A stretch of DNA of 64,000 bases, from positions 186,001-250,000 of the forward strand of contig NZ_FUYA01000005.1 in assembly GCF_900167065.1 (NCBI RefSeq), read 5' to 3'. This document shows positions 27,245-36,445 of the stretch, one piece after another; position 1 is the stretch's first letter, and each line of letters opens with the position of its first letter. The position numbers and the translations under genes were made by a program. This DNA comes from Desulfobaculum bizertense DSM 18034. GTDB taxonomy: Bacteria > Desulfobacterota > Desulfovibrionia > Desulfovibrionales > Desulfovibrionaceae. The notes beneath the pieces are model-generated. The model had not been told where the DNA came from. It worked only from the letters and a program-made list of their open reading frames with translations, and ran no database searches.

Positions 27245-28446
27245 TGCCAAACAAGACCTCACTCCAAGACCTTATTGGTATTGAGCACAGCAAGCTCAAC
27301 TTTTTTCAGGAACTGCAAAAAACAATTAAGGAACTGACATCCAGCAATCAGGAGCTGGACAATCAGCGCCGGGAAATTGCCGCAATTCTTGATGGCATCA
27401 CCGACGTGATGATGGTGCTCTCTGAAGACATGACCATCATCTCCGTAAACCACGTTTTTGAGCAGCTTTTCCCGGGCATCAACCCCATTGGGAAAACCTG
27501 TCACAGTATTTTTCGGCATTGCGACCACCCCTGCCCGGAGTGCCCGGCTTTTCGATCTCTCTCGACCAATGCGGTGTGTCGGGAGACGGCAATTTTTCGT
27601 ATCAATGGCCGGAACATGCAGTTCGACATGGTGGCCTCACCACTCAAAAGCCCTGATTTCTCTGAACACAGAATTCTTATTTTTAAGCGTGATGTGACCC
27701 TGCAAAAAGAATTTCAGGCCAAATTTTATCAGGCAGAAAAAATGGCAACCATCGGCGTTCTCGCGGCTGGTGTTGCTCATGAAATCAACAACCCTCTTGC
27801 GGCTGTTGCAGGCTACGCAGAAGGCATTCAGCGCCGACTGGCCCGGCTCAAGGAAACCGTTCCTGATGACCTTGCCGAGGACCTGCGTGACTACACCGAT
27901 ACCATCCTGAAAGAATGCCTTCGCTGTCAGGAAATCGTTAAAATCCTGCTCACGTTTAGCCGCCCTGTGATGTCTGACTTTATGCCTGTGAGCCTCAATC
28001 AGGTGGCCTCGGACACGATGAAGCTCTTGCACCATCAGTTCCGCAAGCTTCCCAACGTCCGCCACGACATGCAGCTCGATGAATCTCTGCCACTCATCAT
28101 GGGAGACGAAGCACAGCTCAAACAGGTGACACTCAACCTGCTGACCAATGCTCTGGATGCCATTGGGCCAAAAGGTGAAGTTCATCTTGAAACCACTGCT
28201 GCTGACGACTTTGTCTGCCTCCAGGTTCGAGACACAGGCTGCGGCATCCCGACGGAAAACCGGGACATGCTCTTTGAGCCATTTTTTACCACCAAGCCCG
28301 TGGGCAAGGGCATCGGTATTGGCCTGTCCACCTGCTACACCATCGTGCGGGACCACGGCGGAGAGATTCTTGTGGAAAGCTGCCCGGATCAAGGCTCATG
28401 CTTCACTGTGAAACTTCCAACCATTACGGAAGGTAACCGTGTCTGA
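27244..28446 (+). CDS. PAS-domain sensor histidine kinase (NtrB-like)
   Basis: Cytoplasmic kinase of 400 residues with no membrane segment. An N-terminal coiled coil (about 15-45) leads to a PAS domain (about 48-165) with a Cys-rich stretch ([18 protein letters not shown]) that could bind metal or sense redox state. The HisKA phospho-acceptor is in [14 protein letters not shown] (about residue 180), and the ATPase part has DTGCGIP and [10 protein letters not shown]. It overlaps the alcohol dehydrogenase stop by one base and the response regulator start by eight, so all three are co-translated. Confidence 0.92.
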   Translation: MPNKTSLQDLIGIEHSKLNFFQELQKTIKELTSSNQELDNQRREIAAILDGITDVMMVLSEDMTIISVNHVFEQLFPGINPIGKTCHSIFRHCDHPCPECPAFRSLSTNAVCRETAIFRINGRNMQFDMVASPLKSPDFSEHRILIFKRDVTLQKEFQAKFYQAEKMATIGVLAAGVAHEINNPLAAVAGYAEGIQRRLARLKETVPDDLAEDLRDYTDTILKECLRCQEIVKILLTFSRPVMSDFMPVSLNQVASDTMKLLHHQFRKLPNVRHDMQLDESLPLIMGDEAQLKQVTLNLLTNALDAIGPKGEVHLETTAADDFVCLQVRDTGCGIPTENRDMLFEPFFTTKPVGKGIGIGLSTCYTIVRDHGGEILVESCPDQGSCFTVKLPTITEGNRV

Positions 28447-29779
28447 TCCATATAAAGTTTTGATTATTGATGATGAAGAGCCAATTCTTCGCCTGCTGCA
28501 AAAAGAACTCAGCAGCCCGGAAAGAATCATTGTCACTGCAAGCACCGCAGAATCTGCCCGGCAAAACGCCCGGCAGGAACACTTTGACGTCATTATTTCC
28601 GACATCCGACTGCCTGACGGTGACGGTCTGGAACTGCTGACAGACTTCAAAGACATGGACCCGGATGTGGAAGTCATTCTGGTCACCGGACACGGCAATA
28701 TTGATAATGCTGTAGAAGCCATTCGCTGCGGAGCGTACGACTATATTACCAAGCCATTCCGTCTTGACCGGGTGGAGCTGCTTGTTGACCGCGCATGGCA
28801 GCGCTGCTGCCTCCAGCGAGAAAACAGAAGCTACAAGCACACCCAAAAGGACAGTACAGGTGCGCAGCTGGTTGGATGTTCATCATCCATCAAACGCATT
28901 CGCTTCCTTATCGACAAAGTCGCGCCCACGTCAGTTCCGGTGCTCATTACAGGTGAATCTGGTGCAGGCAAAGATGTCGTCGCCAGAAGCGTGCATCTCG
29001 CCAGTACCCGCTCCAACAAGCCGCTGGTCGTCAAAAACTGCGCCACCCTGCAACGCGAGCTGTCCCGAAGTGAGTTGTTTGGACACACCCGTGGGTCATT
29101 TACGGGCGCAACGGAAAACCGAGAAGGTCTGATGACCTTTGCGCACACCGGCACCCTCTTTCTTGATGAAATTGGCGAACTGCCCATCGAAGTTCAGGCC
29201 TCACTGCTGCGCGTTTTGGAAGCCCACACCTACCGGCGCGTGGGAGAAAAGGAAGAGCGAACCGTTGATATCCGCTTTTTGTTTGCGACCAACAGAAACC
29301 TTGCTCTCGAGGTCGAAGAAGGCCGGTTCCATGAAGCCCTGTTCCACAGAATCAACGTGTTCAATATTCATATTCCACAGCTCAAGGATCGCCGCGAAGA
29401 CGTTCCCCTGCTCGTTGAATTCTTCCTTGGCAAGCTGAGTGAACAGATGGGGCAGCGCCCCTACACTGTCAGCGAACGAGCCATGCAGTGCCTTCTGGCC
29501 TATGACTGGCCAGGCAATGTCCGCGAACTTCGCAATGTGCTGGAACGGAGCATCATCCTTTCCGAAAATGGCACCATCACCCGGAAGTGCTTCCCTCAGG
29601 AGATTGCAGACCAGTCCGCAGCCGATCAGGAAGCTGGAGTTCTCTCTCTGGAGCGCATGGAACGGGAGCATATTTCCAAAGCGCTGGAGTTTTATAATGG
29701 CAATCGCCAAAAAACAGCGCAGGCCCTTGGGATTGGCAGAAAAACGCTCTACAGAAAAATCGAAAAATTTCACCTGTAG
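28439..29779 (+). CDS. Sigma-54-dependent response regulator (NtrC family)
   Basis: A 446-residue activator. The receiver domain has the phospho-acceptor Asp55 (IISDIRLPDG); the AAA+ domain has the Walker A GESGAGKD, a GSFTGA loop (Ser in place of the usual Ala) that contacts sigma-54, and Walker B LFLDEIGELP; a Fis-type helix-turn-helix closes the protein (NRQKTAQALGIGRKTLYRKI). The GTG start overlaps the kinase gene and has GGAAGG upstream. The two alcohol dehydrogenase genes just downstream have sigma-54 promoters and are its probable targets (inference). Confidence 0.94.
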   Translation: MSDPYKVLIIDDEEPILRLLQKELSSPERIIVTASTAESARQNARQEHFDVIISDIRLPDGDGLELLTDFKDMDPDVEVILVTGHGNIDNAVEAIRCGAYDYITKPFRLDRVELLVDRAWQRCCLQRENRSYKHTQKDSTGAQLVGCSSSIKRIRFLIDKVAPTSVPVLITGESGAGKDVVARSVHLASTRSNKPLVVKNCATLQRELSRSELFGHTRGSFTGATENREGLMTFAHTGTLFLDEIGELPIEVQASLLRVLEAHTYRRVGEKEERTVDIRFLFATNRNLALEVEEGRFHEALFHRINVFNIHIPQLKDRREDVPLLVEFFLGKLSEQMGQRPYTVSERAMQCLLAYDWPGNVRELRNVLERSIILSENGTITRKCFPQEIADQSAADQEAGVLSLERMEREHISKALEFYNGNRQKTAQALGIGRKTLYRKIEKFHL

Positions 29780-30044
29780 ACACAAATTTATTACTTTTTT
29801 TCTTTTTATTTGGCCCTATGAGAAAACGGTTTTCACCGGTTTGGGTCGCATTGACACAGCTTGTTTTTTCACTGTCCCATTTCGACACGATCCAGCTTTT
29901 TGCATAGCTGGCGGGGCAAATCCCACGTGGAACTTTTCACGAGCTTGATACAGCATAAAAGACTGCGTCAGAAGGCAACGGAAAAATCACACAGAAACAA
30001 GCTGTTAAGAACACATTTGGTGCTATTCCTTGTGTTTTCAGGGT
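29780..30044 (+). promoter_or_regulatory. Probable upstream activating region of the first tandem adh gene
   Basis: A gene-free stretch between the activator gene and the -24/-12 promoter. It holds TGTC-N7-GACA (about 29872-29886), a candidate half-symmetric activator site, but the matching region of the second adh promoter shares only GACA-N3-TGTC (about 31570-31580), so the operator is not established. No terminator is evident after the activator gene. Confidence 0.3.
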
Positions 30045-30060
30045 TGGCCCGGTTTATGCC
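30045..30060 (+). promoter_or_regulatory. Sigma-54 promoter of the first tandem adh gene
   Basis: TGGCCCG-N4-ATGCC: GG at -24 and GC at -12 are at the exact spacing of the consensus TGGCACG-N4-TTGC. It lies about 75 bases before the ATG at 30134. Confidence 0.8.
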
Positions 30061-30133
30061 TAGAGAAAAGTGACGGAACAAATCACTCTTTCTGTAGATA
30101 AAAATCTCCACCCCAATACAAGGAAGGTAGATC

Positions 30134-31315
30134 ATGGCAGTGCAGGAAAACGTAAGCGGTTTCTTTATTCCTAGTGTAACTCTCATCGGTATTGGTGCAT
30201 CCAAGGAAATTCCCTCTCGCATTCGTTCTCTTGGTGGGAAGAAGCCTCTGCTGGTCACGGACAAGGGTATCACCTCCGTGGGTATTACCCAGCAGATCGT
30301 TGATCTTTTGAAGGAACAGGACATGGACTGCGTTGTCTATGACGAAACCGTTCCGAATCCGACTGACCATAACGTCGAGGAAGGCCTCAAGGTCTATCGC
30401 GACGCGGACTGCGATTCCATCATCACCCTTGGTGGTGGCAGCTCCCATGACTGTGGCAAGGGCATTGGCCTTGTCGCTTCCAATGGTGGATGCATCCACG
30501 ACTACGAAGGCATCGACAAGGCAAGCAAGCCCATGCCCCCGTATGTTGCGGTCAATACCACCGCTGGTACTGGTTCCGAGATGACCCGCTTTGCGGTCAT
30601 TACAGATACTTCCCGTAAGGTGAAAATGGCTATTGCTGACTGGCGCGTCACTCCGGGCATTGCCCTTGACGATCCGCTGCTCATGGTCGGCATGCCGCCC
30701 TCACTTACGGCTGCAACAGGTATGGACGCTCTGACCCACGCTGTCGAAGCATATGTTTCCACTGCGGCCACTCCTCTGACGGATGCTTGTGCCGAAAAGG
30801 CTATCAAGCTCATTGCCTCGTCCTTGCGTCGCGCAGTCGCAAATGGACAAGACATCCAGGCCCGTGAAGACATGTGTTACGCCCAGTACCTGGCTGGTAT
30901 GGCTTTCAATAATGCCAGCCTGGGCCACGTACACGCCATGGCACATCAGCTCGGTGGATTCTACAATCTGCCGCACGGCGAATGTAATGCCATCCTCCTC
31001 CCGTACGTTGAGAAGTTCAACCTGATTGCAAATCTTGATCGCTTCGCAGAAATGGCAGAATGGATGGGAGAAAACACCCACGGCATGTCTGCACGCAAGG
31101 CCGCAGAACTCTGCCTCGAAGCAATCAAGACTCTGTCTCGTGATGTAAACATTCCAACGAGCATTACCGAACTCGGCAAACGCTATGGAAAGGATGTGCG
31201 CTCCGAAGACATTCCAACAATGGCAGAAAATGCCCAGAAAGACGTTTGCGTGCTGACCAACCCACGCAAGCTGACCCTGAACGATGTCCAAAACATCTAT
31301 GCTGAAGCTCTGTAA
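30134..31315 (+). CDS. adh: Iron-containing alcohol dehydrogenase (tandem copy 1)
   Basis: Group III alcohol dehydrogenase of 393 residues. NAD is bound by LGGGSSHDCGKG; the iron site is formed by D and H in GMDALTHAVEAYV, HVHAMAHQLGG and LPHGECNA. It shares long identical stretches with the copy at 31.7 kb, including the first dozen residues of the body and most of the centre, so it is a recent duplicate. It resembles the abundant alcohol dehydrogenase of Desulfovibrio that oxidises ethanol to acetaldehyde. AAGGAAGG precedes the ATG. Transcription is expected from the sigma-54 promoter at 30045. Confidence 0.93.
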   Translation: MAVQENVSGFFIPSVTLIGIGASKEIPSRIRSLGGKKPLLVTDKGITSVGITQQIVDLLKEQDMDCVVYDETVPNPTDHNVEEGLKVYRDADCDSIITLGGGSSHDCGKGIGLVASNGGCIHDYEGIDKASKPMPPYVAVNTTAGTGSEMTRFAVITDTSRKVKMAIADWRVTPGIALDDPLLMVGMPPSLTAATGMDALTHAVEAYVSTAATPLTDACAEKAIKLIASSLRRAVANGQDIQAREDMCYAQYLAGMAFNNASLGHVHAMAHQLGGFYNLPHGECNAILLPYVEKFNLIANLDRFAEMAEWMGENTHGMSARKAAELCLEAIKTLSRDVNIPTSITELGKRYGKDVRSEDIPTMAENAQKDVCVLTNPRKLTLNDVQNIYAEAL

Positions 31316-31329
31316 AACCCTGTAACAGT

Positions 31330-31389
31330 AAAAAACAGTCAGTAATTTTTTCTAAAAAAGAAATTATTGCTGGCTGTTTTTTATTTTTT
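31330..31389 (+). terminator. Rho-independent terminator of adh copy 1
   Basis: A long stem (AAAACAGTCAGTAAT with ATTGCTGGCTGTTTT, with T-G pairs) leads into an AT-rich T run. It separates the two adh genes, each of which has its own promoter. Confidence 0.75.
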
Positions 31390-31627
31390 GAAATATATAC
31401 GAAACATAGTATATACTTATTGCATAGAGACGGCATGACACAGTATCGATAAAGAGTGGATCAAAACGATACACCACTCCAAAAAGCTTGTACCACGCCC
31501 CTTCCCAAGGTTCTTTGACATATTTTTGCATCCAAATGCACCCGATTCCATGTTTTGCAGGTAAACAATGAGACAATTTGTCCATTGCTGTTTTCACAAA
31601 ACCCGCGTGTTTCCTCACTTTTCACTT
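31390..31627 (+). promoter_or_regulatory. Upstream region of the second tandem adh gene
   Basis: AT-rich, gene-free spacer of about 240 bases ahead of the second sigma-54 promoter. GACAATTTGTC (about 31570-31580) is a perfect short palindrome at a distance fitting an enhancer-binding site, but no repeat of it was found in the other adh leader. Confidence 0.3.
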
Positions 31628-31643
31628 TGGCCCGATACTTGCC
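31628..31643 (+). promoter_or_regulatory. Sigma-54 promoter of the second tandem adh gene
   Basis: TGGCCCG-N4-TTGCC, a near-perfect match to the -24/-12 consensus with correct spacing, about 70 bases before the start codon. It shares the TGGCCCG element with the promoter of copy 1. Confidence 0.88.
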
Positions 31644-31711
31644 TATAGAAAAGTACTCATGAGAAATAACGGCATGCTGAAACATTATCTTCAATACAAG
31701 GACGGTGTGAC

Positions 31712-32893
31712 ATGGCAGTACGCGAAGAAGTTAACGGTTTCTTTATTCCTAGCGTGACTCTGGTGGGTATTGGTGCACACAAGGAAATTCCTGCTCGCAT
31801 CAAGGCTCTCGGTGGCAAGAAGCCCCTGTTAGTGACGGACAAGGGCATCACAGCGATTGGAATCACGAAGCAGATTGTTGATTTGTTGAAGGATAATGGT
31901 ATGGACTGTGTTGTGTATGATGACACAGTGCCGAATCCGACCGACACAAACGTTGCTGAAGGCGTCAAGGCCTATCAGGACCACAAGTGCGATTCGCTCA
32001 TCACACTTGGCGGCGGCAGCTCACATGACTGCGGCAAAGGTGTTGGCCTGGTTGTCGCCAATGGCGGCAAGATTCACGATTACGAAGGCATTGATAAATC
32101 CTCGAACCCGATGCCTCCCTACGTTGCAGTGAACACCACGGCAGGTACTGGCTCCGAAATGACCCGCTTCTGCATCATTACGGACACCAGCCGCAAGGTG
32201 AAAATGGCAATCGTTGACTGGCGCGTTACTCCTGGCATTGCATTGGATGACCCACTTTTGATGATGGGCATGCCCCCGGCGCTGACCGCAGCTACTGGCA
32301 TGGATGCCCTGACTCACGCTGTTGAGGCCTATGTGTCTACAGCAGCAACCCCGCTGACCGACGCCTGCGCACAGAAAGCAATCAGCCTGATTGCACACAA
32401 TCTGCGCCGCGCGGTCGCAAATGGCCAGGATATAGAGGCTCGTGAGGCAATGTGTTATGCCCAGTACCTGGCTGGCATGGCTTTCAATAACGCCAGCCTT
32501 GGCCACGTACACGCAATGGCACATCAGCTCGGTGGATTCTACGATCTGCCCCATGGCGAATGCAACGCCATCCTGTTGCCTCACGTTGAGAAATACAACC
32601 TTATTGCATGTGTTGACCAATTCGCTGAGATGGCTACCTGGATGGGAGAGGACATCACAGGTATGTCGAAGCGAGACGCGGCAGAAGTCTTCATCGAATC
32701 GATCCGGACGCTGTCGAAGGACGTTGGCATTCCGGCGACCATTTCCGAACTCGGAACCCGTTATGGCAAGAAGGTATCCCCCAAGGATATCGAAATCATG
32801 ACGCAGAACGCCCAGAAGGATGCCTGTTCTTTGACCAATCCCCGCCGTCCAACCGACCGGGAGGTTCACCGGATTTACGAAGAAGCCTTCTAA
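31712..32893 (+). CDS. adh: Iron-containing alcohol dehydrogenase (tandem copy 2, next to hdr-flox)
   Basis: A 393-residue duplicate of the preceding gene with the same motifs (LGGGSSHDCGKG; GMDALTHAVEAYV; HVHAMAHQLGG; LPHGECNA). The C-terminal 120 residues differ most from copy 1. It directly precedes hdrC, the arrangement described for the Desulfovibrio vulgaris adh-hdr-flox locus, so NADH from alcohol oxidation probably feeds the Flox-Hdr complex, or the reverse during ethanol formation. No T-run terminator separates it from hdrC, and read-through is likely. Confidence 0.93.
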   Translation: MAVREEVNGFFIPSVTLVGIGAHKEIPARIKALGGKKPLLVTDKGITAIGITKQIVDLLKDNGMDCVVYDDTVPNPTDTNVAEGVKAYQDHKCDSLITLGGGSSHDCGKGVGLVVANGGKIHDYEGIDKSSNPMPPYVAVNTTAGTGSEMTRFCIITDTSRKVKMAIVDWRVTPGIALDDPLLMMGMPPALTAATGMDALTHAVEAYVSTAATPLTDACAQKAISLIAHNLRRAVANGQDIEAREAMCYAQYLAGMAFNNASLGHVHAMAHQLGGFYDLPHGECNAILLPHVEKYNLIACVDQFAEMATWMGEDITGMSKRDAAEVFIESIRTLSKDVGIPATISELGTRYGKKVSPKDIEIMTQNAQKDACSLTNPRRPTDREVHRIYEEAF

Positions 32894-32899
32894 GGCTCT

Positions 32900-32986
32900 A
32901 ACGTACCTCTCAAGTGCCCCACACTTGGGAAGCATACGTTGATTTTTGGCAGGAAGAAGACCCGCTTTATTGAAGGTGGGTCTTCT
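32900..32986 (+). repeat. Two hairpins between adh copy 2 and hdrC
   Basis: The first (32900-32940) has outer arms AACGTA/TACGTT and an inner CAAGTG-cccca-CACTTG hairpin; the second (32955-32986) has 9-base arms AGAAGACCC/GGGTCTTCT. Neither is followed by a T run, so they look like mRNA processing or stabilising structures that could set different transcript levels for adh and hdr-flox. Confidence 0.6.
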
Positions 32987-33012
32987 CCCACAAATCAGAT
33001 CAGGAAACACAG

Positions 33013-33570
33013 ATGGAACCAGTCAGAGTAAACAGCTCATATGACCGGGAGTTTGTGGACGAAGTTGAACGTAAAAGTGGCCAGGTGCTCTCGCACTGTT
33101 ACCAGTGTGGCAAGTGTACAGCTGGTTGCCCCGTTGACTTTGCTTATGACATTCCCGTCAGCCAGATTATGCGGCTTCTTCAGGCCGGTCAGCGCGACCG
33201 AGTTCTGAAATCCCGCTCGATCTGGCTTTGTGCGTCCTGCGAGACCTGCACGGCGCGCTGCCCCAACGACATCGATGTGGCCCGCATTATGGACACCTTG
33301 CGTAACATCGCAGGCAAGGAAGGCATTGTCGCAGAAAAAGATATTCGCAAGTTCTGGGAATGCTTCCTCGACTCCGTAAAGAAACACGGACGCATCTTCG
33401 AAATCGGACTCATGACAGCGTGGATGACGCGTACAGGCCGCCTGCTCGCAAACGCCGACCTTGGACCGTCGGTCCTGCTCAAGGGCAAAATGTCCTTTAA
33501 GCCGGAAGACATTCAGGGACGTGAGGAAATCCAGAAGATTTTCGAACGTTACGAACAGGAGAACGCATAA
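33013..33570 (+). CDS. hdrC: Heterodisulfide reductase-like subunit C
   Basis: A 185-residue soluble iron-sulfur protein with two [4Fe-4S] motifs: CYQCGKCTAGCP and CASCETCTARCP. It passes electrons between HdrA and the HdrB active site. The last base of its TAA stop is the first base of the hdrB ATG. First gene of hdrCBA-floxDCBA. Confidence 0.94.
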   Translation: MEPVRVNSSYDREFVDEVERKSGQVLSHCYQCGKCTAGCPVDFAYDIPVSQIMRLLQAGQRDRVLKSRSIWLCASCETCTARCPNDIDVARIMDTLRNIAGKEGIVAEKDIRKFWECFLDSVKKHGRIFEIGLMTAWMTRTGRLLANADLGPSVLLKGKMSFKPEDIQGREEIQKIFERYEQENA

Positions 33571-34466
33571 TGAGTCGAATCGCCTACTACCCCGGTTGCT
33601 CCAACAAAGGATCATCCATAGAGTACGAAATCTCCACCCAGGCTGTTTGCGAACGGCTTGGCGTTGGACTTGAAGAAATTCCTAACTGGAGCTGTTGTGG
33701 TTCCACGCCAGCACACGCCGTGGACCCCGCACTTTCCGCTGCCCTGACAGGACGAAACATCATGCTTGCTGGCCAGATGGGCCACAAGAAAATTGCAACT
33801 CCGTGCCCGAGCTGTCTCAAAAACCTGCGCTCGACCCAGCACAAGTTGCAGAATGATGAATTCCGTGCCCGTGTGGAAAAGCTTGTTGATGGCTCTATCC
33901 CCACAGACATTGATTCTCGATCCGTCCTCCAGATTATCTTTGAAGAGATTGGTCCAGAAGAACTGAAATCCCGCACGGTCAAGCCCCTCAAAGGCCTGAA
34001 AGTTGCCCCCTATTATGGGTGTATGCTCAACCGTCCAGAAGAGCTGATGGATTTTGGTGATTCGGAAAATCCGATGGCGCTTGATCTTCTCATGGAGGCC
34101 CTTGGGGCCGAAGTCGTCCAGTTCCCGCTCAAGACCGAGTGTTGTGGTGCATCCGTTGCCATGACTCGCAAAAAGGTCGTGACCACGCTTTCTGGACGCA
34201 TTCTGGATACGGCTGCGGCCTTTGGTGCCGATGCAGTCGTCACAGCCTGCCCACTGTGTCAGATGAACCTCGACATGCGGCAGGGTCAGATTAACAGAGC
34301 CAACAAGTCCCACCACAGAATGCCCGTATTCTATTACACCCAGCTCATTGGGCTGGCCCTTGGCCTCGACGAAAAGCTTCTCGCTCTCGACAAGCTCTAC
34401 GTCAGCCCAGACCGGGTGCTCAAAAACATGGGAAAGCAGACTGCGGAAGCGGCTGCGGCTCGCTAG
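33570..34466 (+). CDS. hdrB: Heterodisulfide reductase-like subunit B
   Basis: A 298-residue protein with two CCG domains, each CCG followed by CxxC (SCCGSTPAHAVD with CPSC; ECCGASVAMTRK with CPLC). In methanogens these bind the non-cubane clusters that reduce the CoM-CoB disulfide; sulfate reducers lack those coenzymes and the acceptor is thought to be a disulfide such as DsrC trisulfide/disulfide. Both CCG motifs are complete, so the subunit should be active. Confidence 0.94.
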   Translation: MSRIAYYPGCSNKGSSIEYEISTQAVCERLGVGLEEIPNWSCCGSTPAHAVDPALSAALTGRNIMLAGQMGHKKIATPCPSCLKNLRSTQHKLQNDEFRARVEKLVDGSIPTDIDSRSVLQIIFEEIGPEELKSRTVKPLKGLKVAPYYGCMLNRPEELMDFGDSENPMALDLLMEALGAEVVQFPLKTECCGASVAMTRKKVVTTLSGRILDTAAAFGADAVVTACPLCQMNLDMRQGQINRANKSHHRMPVFYYTQLIGLALGLDEKLLALDKLYVSPDRVLKNMGKQTAEAAAAR

Positions 34467-34486
34467 AGACCTGAGGAGAAGCGCAG

Positions 34487-36445
34487 ATGAGAATCGGAGT
34501 ATTCGTGTGCCACTGTGGCAGCAACATCGCTGGCACTGTGGACACCAAACAAGTCGCCGAGGCTGCCCGGAGTTTTCCGGAAGTCGTCTTCGCCACAGAT
34601 ACCATGTACACCTGTTCCGAACCCGGACAGGAATCCATTGTGGAAGCAGTCAAGGAACACCAGCTTGATGGTGTTGTCGTTGCTTCCTGTTCACCCCGCA
34701 TGCACGAAGCCACATTCCGCAAGACTGTGGAGCGCGCCGGGCTGAACCGCTACATGTTTGAAATGGCAAACATCCGCGAACACGTTTCGTGGATTGGCAA
34801 AGATATGGAAGCCAACACCAACAAGGCTATTGACCTTGTGATGATGGCTGTTTCGAAGTTGCGTAATGACCGCCCGCTCCAGTCCAGCCAGTTTGACGTG
34901 ACCCATAAGGTCATGGTCATTGGCGGTGGTGTTGCTGGCATTCAGGCTGCGCTCGACTGTGCTGACGCTGGCCTCGATGTTGTTCTGGTCGAAAAGACCC
35001 AGAGCATCGGTGGCAAGATGTCTAAACTCGACAAAACTTTCCCAACCATTGACTGTTCAAGCTGCATTCTTGGACCACGTATGGTTGAGATTGCCCAGCA
35101 CCCCAAAATTACGCTCTATGCCCTGTCCGAAGTAGACAAGGTAGACGGGTACGTCGGCAACTTCGACGTTCAGATCCGCAAAAAAGCAAGCTACGTTGAC
35201 TGGAACAAATGTACGGGCTGTGGTCTGTGTACTGAAAAGTGCCCGGCCAAAAAGACCGACGACCCCTTCAACGAGCACCTTGCCCCCACAACGGCAATCA
35301 ACATTCCGTTCCCTCAGGCTATCCCCAAAAAGGCAGCCATCAACCCTGATTACTGTATCAAGTTGACCAAGGGAAAATGCGGTGTCTGCGCAAAGGTCTG
35401 TCCTTCCGACGCTATTGACTACAGCCAGAAAGACGAAATCATCACCGAAAAAGTCGGCGCCATCATTGCCGCTACCGGTTTTGATCTCTTCGACTGGACT
35501 GTCTATGGCGAATACGGTGCAGGCCGCTATCCTGATGTTATCACCTCTCTCCAGTTCGAACGCATGCTCTCGGCTTCTGGCCCGACGGGCGGGCACATCA
35601 AGCGCCCCTCTGATGGCAAGACGCCAAAAGACATTGTCTTTATTCAGTGCGTTGGTTCCAGAGATCCTTCTGTTGGCCGCCCCTACTGCTCTGGCTTCTG
35701 CTGCATGTACACGGCAAAACAGACTATTCTGGCAAAAGACCATCTGCCGGAGTCCCAGTCCTACGTCTTCTACATGGACATCCGTGCCCCAGGAAAGGCC
35801 TATGATGAGTTTGTCCGCCGTGCTCAGGAAGAATACGGAGCAAACTACATCCGAGGCCGCGTCTCCAAGATTTACCCCAGCGGAGACAAACTGATTGTCC
35901 GTGGCGCGGACACCCTGCTTGGTTCTCAGGTTGAGGTCGAAGCTGACATGGTTGTTTTGGCCGTTGGTGCCGAAGCAGCAACAGGTGCTTCTGAACTCGC
36001 CGAAAAGCTGCGTATTTCCTACGACAGCTATGGCTTCTACATGGAAGGCCATCCCAAGCTGCGCCCAGTTGAAACAAATACGGCTGGCGTTTTCCTCGCA
36101 GGTTCCTGTCAGGGTCCCAAGGACATTCCGTCCTCTGTTGCCCAGGGCAGTGCCGCTGCGGGTAAAGTTCTTGGACTCCTTTCCAAGGATAAGCTCGAAA
36201 GCGATCCTCAGGTCTCAAGCGTCAACATGACCCGCTGCGTTGGCTGCGGTAAATGCGCAAAGACCTGTCCGTTTGGTGCTATCGAAATGATCGAATTCCG
36301 TGGCCAGATCAAAGCATCTGTCATTGAAACGGTCTGTCAGGGCTGTGGTATTTGCACATCCACCTGCCCGCAGGGTGCCATTCAGCTTTCGCACTTCACA
36401 GATAACCAGATTCTCGCAGAGGTCGATGCCTTATGCCAGTTTTAG
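34487..36445 (+). CDS. hdrA: Heterodisulfide reductase-like subunit A (flavin, bifurcating)
   Basis: FAD protein of 652 residues and the likely site of flavin-based electron bifurcation. The N-terminal thioredoxin-like segment has CHCG and ASCSPRMHE; GGGVAGIQAALD is the FAD fold; four ferredoxin-type motifs follow (CTGCGLCTEKCP, CGVCAKVCP, CVGCGKCAKTCP, CQGCGICTSTCP). Length matches stand-alone HdrA of sulfate reducers. GAGGAG precedes the ATG. It overlaps floxD by 13 bases. Confidence 0.95.
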   Translation: MRIGVFVCHCGSNIAGTVDTKQVAEAARSFPEVVFATDTMYTCSEPGQESIVEAVKEHQLDGVVVASCSPRMHEATFRKTVERAGLNRYMFEMANIREHVSWIGKDMEANTNKAIDLVMMAVSKLRNDRPLQSSQFDVTHKVMVIGGGVAGIQAALDCADAGLDVVLVEKTQSIGGKMSKLDKTFPTIDCSSCILGPRMVEIAQHPKITLYALSEVDKVDGYVGNFDVQIRKKASYVDWNKCTGCGLCTEKCPAKKTDDPFNEHLAPTTAINIPFPQAIPKKAAINPDYCIKLTKGKCGVCAKVCPSDAIDYSQKDEIITEKVGAIIAATGFDLFDWTVYGEYGAGRYPDVITSLQFERMLSASGPTGGHIKRPSDGKTPKDIVFIQCVGSRDPSVGRPYCSGFCCMYTAKQTILAKDHLPESQSYVFYMDIRAPGKAYDEFVRRAQEEYGANYIRGRVSKIYPSGDKLIVRGADTLLGSQVEVEADMVVLAVGAEAATGASELAEKLRISYDSYGFYMEGHPKLRPVETNTAGVFLAGSCQGPKDIPSSVAQGSAAAGKVLGLLSKDKLESDPQVSSVNMTRCVGCGKCAKTCPFGAIEMIEFRGQIKASVIETVCQGCGICTSTCPQGAIQLSHFTDNQILAEVDALCQF

